A stretch of 64,000 nucleotides of DNA, from the NCBI RefSeq assembly GCF_026151205.1, contig NC_087074.1, positions 18,613,240-18,677,239 on the forward strand, in the 5' to 3' direction. Origin of the DNA: Bolinopsis microptera (lineage: Eukaryota; Ctenophora; Tentaculata; Lobata; Bolinopsidae). Below are positions 12,001-23,400 of this stretch, in pieces. Positions within the stretch are counted from its first letter, which is position 1. Each line of letters opens with the position of its first letter. A program made the position numbers and the translations under genes. The notes beneath the pieces were generated by a model, which was not told the origin of the DNA, searched no databases, and worked only from the letters and a program-made list of their open reading frames with translations.

Positions 12001-13072
12001 ATACAGGGATTCGTTTGTGATGGACTCTGTATTCCTTCCTCCAATGTGTGTGACTCAGTCCCTCAATGTCCACGTGCTGAAGATGAACAGTGTTGTCATG
12101 ACAATGTCACGTGTTGTCATGGTAACGCCCCTGGTAACACCCCATGTGAGTGTGACGAGGAGAAGGAGATGAAGTGTGGTGGAGGAGGGTGTGTAAGTGT
12201 TGGGAGGTGGTGTGATGGAGTACAGGATTGTACAGACAGGAGTGATGAACTGAACTGTGCAGAATTCAGGGAACACTCCTTCAAGTGCTTTCACTCTAAC
12301 AGGTAACTAGTCTGCTAGACTAGAAACTAGTCTGCTAGACTAGAAACTAGTCTGCTAGTAACTAGTCTGCTGGACAAGATATAATACTGTAATAACACTC
12401 ACATTATGTGAAATACTGTCTAGTAACATCACACTATGTGAAGTATTGATTAAGGGAAAGTGTCGACGTCTGGTTCTGTAATTGTGTTGATTGTCGTCAA
12501 TATAAAAAGTATCGCAGATATTGCAACATTGTGTGTTCGCAGTATCGGAATGTAGCAGATTTGAGGGAATAACGCGTCGGAATATGAGCACTATAATTTA
12601 GTATGTCAATATCCATATTAACAGTGTACACGTTACGTTAATTGGCAGTTCCCCCTTATGTTCCCCCTTATGTTCCCCCTTATGTTCCCCTGCTTATGTC
12701 TGCTTACAAACCTCTGTTCTTGTGCACACTAATTTCCGATAATTGGCCCTGTAAAACAGAAGTTGGTGGAATTGGGAGTTAAGGGTCAATGTCTGGATCA
12801 ATATTGTCGTGTAACTGGATTGGGGAAGGAACTTTAAAATCGAAATATCTAAAACATTTCCCTTTTTACCGTTGAAGTGGCAGGATTAAAAACATTAGAC
12901 CTTTTTTATTAACTTTTAAAACGTTGTGAACATTCTATAGGATCAAGATGAATGACTTGATTTGCACATTTAATAGTAAGTCACGTGTTTCAGTACGCGT
13001 TACATACCGTTGCTATGGAGATGTGATGGGAGATACGACTGTTCTGACTTCTCAGATGAAGCTCTCTGCTTG
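6013..13072 (+). CDS. LRP-like endocytic receptor, N-terminal half (exons 1-10)
   Basis: Exons read by splice signals and phase: 6013-6076, 6532-6673, 6828-6928, 7098-7230, 7438-7578, 8238-8468, 8658-8944, 11651-11715, 12007-12302, 12994-13072. Phases match at every junction, giving 513 codons. Exon 1 is a signal peptide ([17 protein letters not shown]). Exons 2-6 form a YWTD beta-propeller ([20 protein letters not shown] is typical). Exon 7 is EGF-like with a (GNP)n insertion. Exons 7-10 give LA modules with the DCxxxSDE acidic calcium signature ([33 protein letters not shown]). Such receptors bind and internalise secreted ligands at the plasma membrane. It probably joins exon 11 at 17427 in phase 0. 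Alternatively, reading through exon 10 gives a stop at 13082-13084 with AATAAA at 13278-13283, making a secreted short form or a separate gene. The exon 2 acceptor is the least certain junction. Confidence 0.75.
8818..8862 (+). repeat. Coding 9-bp repeat (GGTAACCCT), Gly-Asn-Pro tract
   Basis: Within exon 7 of the receptor, four to five copies of GGTAACCCT encode a Gly-Asn-Pro repeat inside the EGF-like segment. The same GTAACCCCT motif builds the large minisatellite in the next intron. Confidence 0.85.
9358..11645 (+). repeat. Intronic 39-bp minisatellite, about 58 units
   Basis: A 2.3-kb tandem array filling most of intron 7 (8945-11650). The basic unit is 39 bp: cttgtaacccctgtaaccgt, then tac, then one of several 16-bp variants (tctagcaactcttaca, ccctgtaactcttaca, ccttgtaactcttaca). 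A shorter 35-bp form with ccaactctaaca dominates the right end. Units are highly uniform in the centre and more diverged at the left edge. The array ends five bases before exon 8, where the splice acceptor is formed by cttattacag. Confidence 0.95.
12306..12375. repeat. Tandem palindromic repeat (actagtctgctagactagaa)
   Basis: Three to four copies of a 20-bp unit just inside intron 9, starting next to the splice donor. Each unit contains the near-palindrome CTAGTCTGCTAGACTAG. Confidence 0.85.
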
Positions 13073-13619
13073 GTTAGTCACTAAAAGAAATGTAACATTT
13101 TAAATTGAAGAGGATTAGTTTGAGCCCATTGTGCCATCCTTTTGTTTTTAAAAGTTTCTGTAAGTTTTATTTCTGCATCTATGATTTATAGAAGCGCCGC
13201 GAATCCTCCTATCCATGCACTACTATGTGTTTTGATTTTAAACAGTACACCTAAATTAAATAGAAACGTAAATTTGAAATAAACAAATGACAACATTTTA
13301 GATAAATGACAACATTTTCTTAGTAAGGTACAGTTTGGCACAGTGTTCTAAACTATTAGTTTAATATCGTGGTAAGATGTGATAGGGGGAGGGGTATTGT
13401 TTCACAATATCGGTAGAAACAATGACCCGGACATATCGGAAGTAAGGGGAGTAAAACTACCCCCCACATTGTCCCCCCACTTCTCCCATTCTCTCAAACT
13501 CCCCCCATTTCTCTGGCTCCTTTCTTCCTGCCATTGTTTCTGTGTTTTGTTTCAAACTGGGGGGTGTTGTACTGGGTAAATGGGTAATGTGTCAGTGGTT
13601 AGGTAATGTGTGTATATTA

Positions 13620-13752
13620 GTGCCTGTAGTGCAGTTTAGTGAGTTAGTAGTGCAGTTTAGTAAAGTTACAGTTTAGTAGTGTAGGTTAGTAAAGTTACAG
13701 TTTAGTAGTGTAGGTTAGTAAAGTTACAGTTTAGTAGTGTAGGTTAGTAACT
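13620..13752. repeat. Tandem repeat of about 29 bp in intron 10
   Basis: Several copies of a unit like gtgtaggttagtaaagttac followed by agtttagta. Non-coding. Confidence 0.85.
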
Positions 13753-14609
13753 ACAATTTGTTGCTTCCCTTAATTAGCTTATTTCCGCGTTTACACTCCA
13801 CGCCTGTTTGCTACTTCTAATTAATAACACTCCGAGTGACTTAATTAATAACACACTGCCTGGTTGGTTGGGGACCGGCCCGAAGTACCAGCCAATGTTT
13901 ACTCAAAAAATAATATATACAAATATAATAAGTGTTATCAATTCAAACTCAAAACTCACACAAGATTAGATCTCATTAAAACGATTAAAATGTATATAAT
14001 GGAGCTTGTCGAACAAAACATAGCTGAGCACATATAAAGTTGCCTTTAGTTGAAATTATCATATTAATGCGCTTTTAGAGTTGTTAGAGTGGAAACAGGC
14101 GCCTAGCTACGGCTAGCTAGCTATTCCAAAATTTAAAAATTTAACGACTGTTATCAGTCGCATAGCGTCATGCCGTTTTTGCTGGCGAATTGATGGCAGT
14201 GTAACTGAGATGGTATGCAGTGAAATTGATTCTGTGATGGCGTGCTTATGGTATTGAGACAGAGTTATTATTAGCATTACGGTTGATGTTGCGCTCTGAT
14301 TTCCTTAGTCCCGTTATATTGTATACTCCAAATTGATAACCACTCCGAGTGACTTAATAACACTCCGACTTGATAACCACTCCTGAAATTAACCTGAAGG
14401 GTAGAACGTGGTGGGCTTCATTACCACTTGTAATTTATCAGAAAAATTTCGGGGTTCTTGTCCTGGAGAAAATAGCGATGACGGATCCTCCAAATGTTAG
14501 ACAGCTGAAGGTTTAATTTCTACCTTTGTCGTTGTCATCAGTTACCTTTCTTATTGTCACCTGTTTCGAGATCGTATTTTGAGCGAGCTAGCATACTATA
14601 CTAGTCTAT

Positions 14610-14655
14610 TACTCTAGTATACTATACTACTATACTGTACTAGTATACTAGAGTA
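14610..14655. repeat. AT-rich 15-bp inverted repeat
   Basis: TACTCTAGTATACTA at 14610-14624 and its exact complement at 14641-14655, with a 16-bp loop, inside a longer run of ctatact/agtata repeats (about 14590-14750). Confidence 0.8.
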
Positions 14656-15067
14656 TGACGTTATAACAGAGTGTGACGTAATCATTATACTGCACACTAT
14701 AGTATATACTTTATACTAGTATATATACTGTGCATTATATACTATAGATGAGGTGTGCTGGGATCTGCACGAGTTCTCAATAAAACGAGACAAAGTATTT
14801 ATAGCAGCTGGGAGAGGTTTCCCGTTTCTCAGAAAAGTGAGTGAGAAGAGGGAGAAGAGTGAATTATTACACTGTCATTAAACGCCTGTTTCCTGTCAAT
14901 AGCACACGTGTTAAACACGTGTTGAACCCTTATTCCACCACACCTCAACAACAAATTTAAATTAGAGTAGTAACTCGAGTGGCGGGGTTTTTGCAGTAAA
15001 ACTACAGAGTTACTGAAGTATTATGATAAGTTGAAATAAAGCGGGTGTTATTGCGGTTAAATTAGAA

Positions 15068-15511
15068 TTAGAGTAGATTTAAAGTGGTGTTGGAAGCAGT
15101 GAAGCCGGGGTAAGTGGTGTTGATGTTGAGATTAATGGAGCGTGGGGCCGGGTCGGTGCGTGTCACCGAGTGGAAACCCTCCTGAAACAGAATGTCGGCT
15201 CCTGAAATTTGATAGGTCAAATTACAAGTAGTGACAGTTTCAGGCCTGCTTCCGCCTGCGAAGTATTTGAACAGAGGGTGCAAATTCCTGACAGTTAGTG
15301 CTGGTATCTTGGTTTTTATTGTTTGGCGGGCTGATTTATTAGCTGACAGCAGCACCAGCAGCCTCGTCTTACTTACCCCTCTGCTAAACGCAGTGCACAT
15401 ACTTCTATCAACAGAGCGTATCTCAAATATTTCAGCTGAAACTCGCCGCAAGTTGTAGTCTTTTACTGGCATTTTTTTCTTTTCTTGCTTCTTATCCGCA
15501 GAGATTCCCAT
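15068..15511 (-). CDS. Uncertain 147-codon open frame, divergent from the internal first exon
   Basis: An open frame of 147 codons with an ATG start, Lys-rich at the N terminus (KKQEKKK), without signal peptide, membrane segment or recognisable domain. Its start lies 129 bp from the internal signal-peptide exon at 15641, transcribed the other way, so the two could share a divergent promoter. This length is at the upper end of what chance gives in this AT-rich window. It could equally be fortuitous. Confidence 0.25.
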   Translation of the reverse strand: MGISADKKQEKKKMPVKDYNLRRVSAEIFEIRSVDRSMCTAFSRGVSKTRLLVLLSANKSARQTIKTKIPALTVRNLHPLFKYFAGGSRPETVTTCNLTYQISGADILFQEGFHSVTRTDPAPRSINLNINTTYPGFTASNTTLNLL

Positions 15512-15640
15512 AGTGTTGCAGCCAGCAGTTGCTGGCTTCTTGTCAATTATTATGTTTTGTTGAAATTACCATTACTGTTATCTCAGATTAGTTTTTATCT
15601 CCGTTGCTCTTTTAGAAAACTATGTTAATCTGACAGACTG

Positions 15641-15697
15641 ATGGGTCGTGCACTAGTGTTAGTAATTCTGCACTACATCGCTAATATAAGCTGTGGG
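15641..15697 (+). CDS. Internal signal-peptide first exon in the LRP locus
   Basis: ATG followed by 19 codons reading MGRALVLVILHYIANISCG, a textbook short signal peptide, then an immediate consensus splice donor GTGAGT. The exon ends in phase 0, matching the phase-0 acceptor of the LA exon at 17427. If joined, the product is signal peptide plus [16 protein letters not shown], i.e. a complete N-terminal LA module. This suggests an alternative promoter or the first exon of a second receptor gene occupying 15641-25156. No splice data support either reading. Confidence 0.6.
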
Positions 15698-17426
15698 GTG
15701 AGTACATTGCTTAGTGTATTCAGCTGTGTCTTGTATGGTACTTTAACTAGACTCGTGTACTCGTTTTATTATATTGCATTTCTGTAGTACTCAAGTTTCT
15801 ACAGAAATGAAGTGGAATAAGACCACCTTATCGTGTTTTGTTGATAAAAGTTTATATTATATAAGTTTTGAGTTTCATCAGAACCAAATTTGTGGTGTGC
15901 GATAACTGATTGGATTGGACACTGGCCGTAAAATTCCAGACAATGTTTACTGAAATAGTTCTGTTCAGGATTGGGCGATATTTGGAGGTATTCTTAACAT
16001 TTTATAACTCGTATGACACAATTAAAGTCTAGTCTCTTAATTAAAGACTTAGATATTGGTGGGAGTTAAACTCCATGGTGTAAATGTGTTGACTGTCGCT
16101 GTCCCTTGTCCAAGTCTATCAAATAATTCAACAGCACAACCCCCAATAAAATACAGCTCGGAGTGCAGTCTGCATTTTTCTTTGAAAATCTCACATCAAA
16201 TTTAAGTTGGTAATCTAAAGCACTTTTCCTCCAGCTTCAGCGGTAAATTTATGATGACTAGCAAGTGCTCTTTTTTTTGGTTGCCAAGGATTCGATCTCA
16301 GGGAAATATCGCACTTGTCACTTTAATATCTCCTAACTCGCTGTCAGATATGGAATATATATCAAAGAATTTTAATGTGCGACAGAACATTTTATATCCA
16401 CATATCATAAGATACATTATATTTGATCTACTGAAGGCTCCTAACAATCTAGAGAAACTGTTATCCTTGGTAACTCTGGTGCACAGGACGGAGCTGACTA
16501 AGTATAGACTCGCATTATTGTTGTCAAGGTAACGCCCCTGGTAACTCATTGTTTCCCTTAAAAATGGAGACAATTTAGACTTTTTGAGCTAAAAAACGCT
16601 ATAATGCATGTCAATAAGTAAACCCAAAAAGAATTGAATAAGTAGAATTTTCCAAGAAATTTAAGGAAAGGGACGTTAATCAGTATTAGACCAGGTCTTT
16701 GCTCTATACTATTACTTTACAAACATCTTCTCATCGAGTATTAACATCACATATTATAAACAGTAGACTTATTTCAAAAAGGCTATTATTAAATATATGC
16801 CGCCGTGTACTTTTAATGATATATGAGTACTTGTGCATTGTTCAATAATAGTCAAGTTCCGTATTGAACATGTACTTACTGAGTCAGCAATAATAAAAGT
16901 ACACAATACGTACAATGTAGTATGTACTACTTAACTTACTTCCGGCAGAGACTTTGTAGTGCATTAATGAATTTAAATGAAGCCATTCGCTTATAACTGC
17001 TTCATTTCTATGTTAGTACTGTATTTAGAGCAGTGGCTCCACTTTTACTCTACAAATAAGCAATTTCCAATAATAAGCCTAAAAACTACTCCTGAATGTA
17101 ATACATGAAATAGGAATGTAATACTTGGCACAGGTAAATAAATGAACGTTTAATATGTACATTCATTCTCTATGAGTAGCTACTAGCTTATCTAGTAGAT
17201 AGATATATTCAGAGGCTTTCTGGAAAGGGTCTTTCAAACATATAGATGATTCGAGAGGATTTAAATAAAAACAAGCTATAAAGTTTACAACCACGAGGAT
17301 GAACACAGCAACAAAATACTTAATACTATAATATACTATACTATAATATACTATAATATACTCGTTCTTTCCTCTAATGATAATATCTTCTGACCGTTAC
17401 TTGCAATTAATTAACAATGTGTACAG

Positions 17427-20400
17427 GGCGGAGGCTGCAGCCCAACACAACTGTCGTGCGATAACGGAAGATGTCTGGACTCTCAGTACCTGTGTGATGG
17501 TGTCGTGCATTGTAAAGATAAAACCGATGAGATGAACTGTCAAAACGCCACTTGTCACAACGGTAAGTGGATTTACTTGGAGGTATTTGCGGAATTGTGG
17601 TGGTATGTTGCCCACCCGGTTGTCCAGAGAGGCGTGTGCATATTTTCATATTTTATAACCCAGATGTTACTACTGCTCCAATTACATTAATAACTCTGCG
17701 ATTCCGGATCGTATTTATTGAACTCTGAACCTTGTATACCATTTGTAACAAGCGTGGTAGGCGCTGAAAGGGTCTACAAATAATATAGACTGGAAGACGC
17801 GATTTACTTCCAGTAGTAAAGTCGGCGCGCGCGTCTCATTTCTAGCTCTAGAAATTTCGCGCTTTTTAAGAAATTACGCTCTCCCTCGGTGCTGCCAGCC
17901 AAACGATAATCGACCACCTCCCCAGAATAATACGTCAGTGTACGCGTGTATGTACTGTGTCGATGCATAATAATGTATAATAATGACTGTCTCAGGGACG
18001 CTGCCTTGCGGGGATGGGACCTGCTTGTCTAGCGACTTGTTTTGTAACGGTGTAGCTGACTGTAACAGCAATACGACATTATTTACAGATGAGCTCTGTG
18101 ACTTCGACAATTTGCTCTGTCCACAATCTCAGTTTAAGGTAAATATTTGAAATCCTCCTCTTTTTGACAATTTTATGAACACCTAAGAAACCCGACCATT
18201 CCATGTGGAATTCCAAAATGTTTCAATAAGTAAACTAAACTGCTGTTAATTTCAGTGTGATGCGGAACAGTGTATACCACAAGGCTGGGTCTGTGACGGA
18301 ACATCAGAATGTACTGGTGGTGAAGATGAGTTGAACTGCCCTGCTATTCAAGACACTGACTCTGTAACATGTGACAACTGTTCCTGTGACACTGACACTG
18401 ACTGCTCTCAGAGCTGTATATCCGGGAAATGCGCATGTAACGATGGTTACACCATGTCAACCACAGACAACAAGACATGTGAAGCGACCAGTCCTGCAAC
18501 TGTGTACTTTACAACCAACAGTGGGCTCTACACCGCTCAGTTGGGAGGAGGTGTTTTCTCTGCTGTAACATCTCTCACATACCAGCACAGTCCTGAAATA
18601 TCTCATTTGATCTGTTCTCTGAGACTGGTGTCATCATAGCAGTTAGTGGAGGTCAGATACTGGCTATAAATCTGACAGGGAAACACACAGTAGATGTTAA
18701 AGTGAAGAGAGAGAGGGAGATCAGGAGTGTCGCTGTGGACTGGGTTAATGATAATATCTACTGGATAGAAGATAACACTCTAATGATGAGTAACACTCAG
18801 TACTCAGGACTCAGATCCTTGAGTAGTGACGTGTCTGATGTGATGTTAGATGTAAAGTACAACACTCTGTACTACACTACAACACAACATGCTTTAGTTA
18901 GATGTAGACTTGACATGACAGAGTGTAACACTATGTTACAAGATGTAGTAAAGCTCTACCTAGACCAAGTCAGCAGGAATATCTACTACACTTCACTCAA
19001 CAACTCTCTATACAGACTCAGCAACACTGGGGTGTCCCATCTTCTCACAGACTCTCTTACTACAGATACAGTGAACCAAATAGTGTATTTTGAGAGCAGT
19101 GTATACTACACTACTGGTGGTGCGCTGAGATCCTACAACAAATTGACTGGTAGTAACACTCCAGTAACTCTACAATCCAACGGAACACCACTCTTTCCAG
19201 CCAGGATAATACTCGGCCACGCCTCACTGCAACCCTCATCTCCAGAATCACCCTGTAAAGCCGCGCAGTGCTCACAACTCTGTACTCAGAGTGTACCGGG
19301 TACTGCACAGTGTTTGTGTAGTAACGACTACACACTATCAAATAGCCAGTGTATCTACACTGGTGAGGAGTGTATCGGCGTGTTGAGGTGTGATGACAGG
19401 AGGTGTATGAGGGACGAGTCAGAGAGGTGTGACGGCTTCAGGGACTGCTATGACGGATCAGACGAACTGCACTGTAACACTACATGTGGGAAGAATGAGT
19501 GGCACTGTGAGGTGGGAGGTTGCGTGCATAGTTCTCTGAGATGTGACACTGCCCAGGACTGCGTGGGAGGGAGTGACGAGAGGAACTGTACCGGATTATG
19601 TGACAGCGGCTTCCTCTGTAACTCAGGACAGTGTATCAACAGTAAGCTCCAGTGTAACAAACACCCTGATTGCCCTGATAAAAGTGACGAGGATGTTGAG
19701 TTGTGCGGACACGCGGCGTGCGCATCAGGCACGTTTGAGTGTGAACCTAACCACTGTATCCCACTGAGTTGGACATGTGACGGATACTCGGACTGTAGCA
19801 ATGGTACTGATGAGGTGGGGTGTGACAGTGAACAGTGTGTTGTGAGGTGTGATGTGAGAGGGTCGGGGGAGGCGCGCTGTCTCCCCGCGAGCGCGCAATG
19901 TAACGGTATACCTGACTGTGAGGATGGTACTGATGAGACTGACTGCTCTACTGAAACTACCTGGTGTAAAGACTGGGAATTCTCCTGTGAAGACGGGTCC
20001 GCTTGTGTTAGCTTCTTATTAAGGTTAGTAATCATTCTTACTAACTGACACAGTAATAATAACACCGTCAAGTATTAAAATCAGAAATATTATTGTAAAT
20101 GATAAAGATGGAATGTAAAAGGTTGAAGTTCCTATAAAAGGTTGTTAATGTTTCACCCACCTAGGTGTGACGGAGTGGCTCAGTGTAACGACAAGAGTGA
20201 CGAAGCATTGTGTGACGAGTGTAAAGAAGGTTACACGACGTGTGATAACGGTCAGTGTGTTCACCCTCGTTACAAGTGTGACGGTAACAGAGACTGTCCC
20301 TTAGGAGAGATGAGGTGAATTAATTAACTAATTAGCTTTACGTTTAAAGTTATCACTAATTGATAATTAATTGATTGCTACTTAATACTATTTTTATATC

Positions 20401-23400
20401 ATACTCAGTACTCACAACATATCACTAGTTCACCACCTTCAAAATTATCCTAAATTCCTTTTGTTTTATTTGTAGAGATTTTAATTATTATTGTATAAAT
20501 TGGCATCAAATTGATAACCTTAAACATTGTTTAACTTAAATAACGTTTTTTAACTGACTAACCTCCCACAGTTGGAATGCTCGGAATGCTCCTCAGACCA
20601 GATCTCCTGTGACAGCTCCTGCCTGCCTCTCCTTCTCCGCTGTGACGGTGAGAACGACTGTAGTGATGGTAGTGATGAGACAGACTGTGTCTCGCCACAC
20701 TGTTCACCTTCCCACTTCATGTGCTTATCTGGAGCTTGTATAGATAAGCACTACAGATGTGATGGTAGTCGTGATTGTAGTGATGGGTCTGATGAGGATA
20801 ACTGTTCTGTCTGCTCTCTCTCCCATTTCCTCTGTGATACTGGACTCTGTCTCGATCAGGTCGGTGATGTTAATACATAATCATTAAATATTAATTGCAG
20901 CTGGCTAATGCCTCGATAATTTAACTTAATTGAAAGTTTTAAAACAATAACTCGGCCACGTATGGGGAAATGACGAAGTTTACTTGTCCAATTATTTCAT
21001 TCGTTCTTCACTGATTACAGCTGATAAAATGATAACCATCAACAACTCTCTAAATCTGCAGGAGAGTGTGTGTAACGGAGTAGATGAGTGTGGAGACGGT
21101 TCAGACGAGAGAGGGTGTGACCAGGACCCTGTTAACGAGTGTCTCTCCCGTCCCTGTGATCTGGAACATGGCCAGTGTGTAGATCTGAGACTTGGCTACT
21201 ACTGTTCCTGCGATCAGGGCTACGAACTGGCCCTTAACAAGAAGTACTGTATTGACACTGACGAGTGTGACTTGAAAGTACATGCCAGACAGTGTACCCA
21301 GCTGTGTTACAATACTGTGGGTGGGTTCGCGTGTGGGTGTGTAGCGGGCTACTCTCTAGATCGTAGAGATCATGTGACGTGCCGCGCGGACACGCCCTTA
21401 TCTTATCTCCTGTTATCTCACCACTCCGTCTACTCCCTCTCTGAGGTGTCCTACTATAACCACAGTAGAGAGCTTGTGTTGTACGACCTACCAGACTCAG
21501 TGCACCACATAGCTACTCACATCACATCTACCTCCACCTTGCTCTACACTGCTGAGGGAAGCTCTATTAAACGTTACGTCCTGCCCCCGCTCACTCTGGA
21601 TACCAGCCTAACCAAACCCACCCTGAATAGGAGGACGTTAGAGAACGTGCACGTGTCCTCTTTAGCAGTGGACTGGAGTACAGGCAACTTGTACTGGAGT
21701 GACCCGGTTTTAGGAGAAATAAAGCTGTACTCCCCGCCTAGTGGCCCCTCGGTTAGTGTGGTCAGTACTCACTGTGACAAAGTCAGAGGACTAGTGCTAC
21801 TCCCACAGCGGGGTAAGATGTACTTTATACACGTGTATCAGGGTGTATCTCAGATAGCAGAGACTGGACTAGATGGAACTAGGCGGAGGAGAGTAACAGG
21901 ACGGGGAGAGATGGTCTCACACTTTGATATTGATCACATCACCACTACTCTCTACTACTTCTCATCCTACTGTGCCGACCCTGAACATGACTTCTGTATG
22001 TACAAGATTGAGCTGCAGTATCCTACTCCTAAAACACAGCTACTGGAAAGTGGAGATTTAATGCCATATGAAATACTGACTGGTTTCAGAGCTTTTGGAT
22101 CTCATCGCTATATGGCTATGTCCAGGCGAGGGGTGCTGGATTGTAAACTTTACCAAGGTTGGGACTGCAGACAGCTTACTACAAACGAGACCGAATATAC
22201 TGATATCCTGTTCTTATCTCCACTCTCTCAGCCTCTTCTTGAGAACGCTTGCGGAGTAGACACGTGTGGGGAGGGGGCTGTTTGTGTAAACACAGCAGTA
22301 GATGCATTAGGTACTCAACTACACACTGCCTGTGTGTGTGCAGGTAAAGATGAAGTGTACGAGAAAGGGAAGTGTAAGGCAGTGGAGAGCAGGTGTGATG
22401 AGGAGATCTACTTCTCCTGTCAGTCTGGAGGGTGTATAGAGACAAGGTTTAAATGTGACCATGTCAGGGACTGTACTGATGGAAGTGATGAGATGGGGTG
22501 TGAGGAGTTCCATTGCAACGACCTGGTCCAATTCTCCTGTCGTAATGGTAACCAATGTGTCCCTATAGAGAGACGGTGTGATGGTTTTAAAGACTGTGCT
22601 GATAACTCTGATGAAGACTCCTGTACCTCTTCTCTGTGTGCAGAGTCTGAGTTTCTTTGTAACAGCACTAAGACCTGTATACCGGAGTTGTGGAGATGTG
22701 ATGGAACTGAAGATTGTTTGGAAGGGGAGGATGAGAAGGGTTGTTGTCATGGTAAGGAGGAGGGATGTGAAGAGTGCAGCGGGTTCCAGTGTCTCAACAA
22801 CAACAAGAGACTACAGTGTTACTCTGACAGTGTAGTGGGGGACGGTAAAGTGGACTGTTATTACAGTGTGGATGAGGACAAGTCTGAGATGAGATGTGAG
22901 GGTGGCACCTTCCTGTGCAACTCTCTGTGTTACCCTGACAACTGGCGGTGTAATGGCGAAGTGGACTGTGGTGATGAGGAGTCATGTGAGATGTCATGTG
23001 ATCAAGATCATGGGTTATTCGGGACACGGTGTGTGTCCAACTCCCTAATGTGTGATGGGTGGAGGGACCTAGAGGGAGGGGAGGACGAGGAGGGCTGTTT
23101 TGTGTCATGTGACCTGAACTACCTCTCCTGTAACGGGATGTGTGTCCCGAGTGACTCCGACTGGCTCTGTGAGGGGTATTGTGGCGAGGAAGTGATCAGT
23201 CTCATCCACCAGATCCAGAGGGGGTGCAAGTGTGGTGTCTCCCAGAGACAATGTAAGAGCGGGAGATGCCAGGACGCCAGTTTCTGGTGTGATAAGGAGG
23301 TGGATTGTTTACATGAAGATGATGAGGTATGGTGTCCAGGATCTAACTGTGCTCCTCCTGATTTCTGCTGTTCCTACTCCGGGAGAATACTAAGGGACAG

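Noticed and set aside
14748-14842. Possible extra exon reading DEVCWDLHEFSIKRDKVFIA with a GTGAGT donor
   Set aside because: Needs a phase-1 predecessor while exon 10 ends in phase 0; acceptor lies in an AT-repeat. Left uncalled.
16251-16532. 93-codon plus-strand frame ending at a GTAAC donor-like site, in LRP intron 10
   Set aside because: Does not resemble LA, EGF or propeller sequence, and its phase-2 end does not fit the next exon (phase 0).
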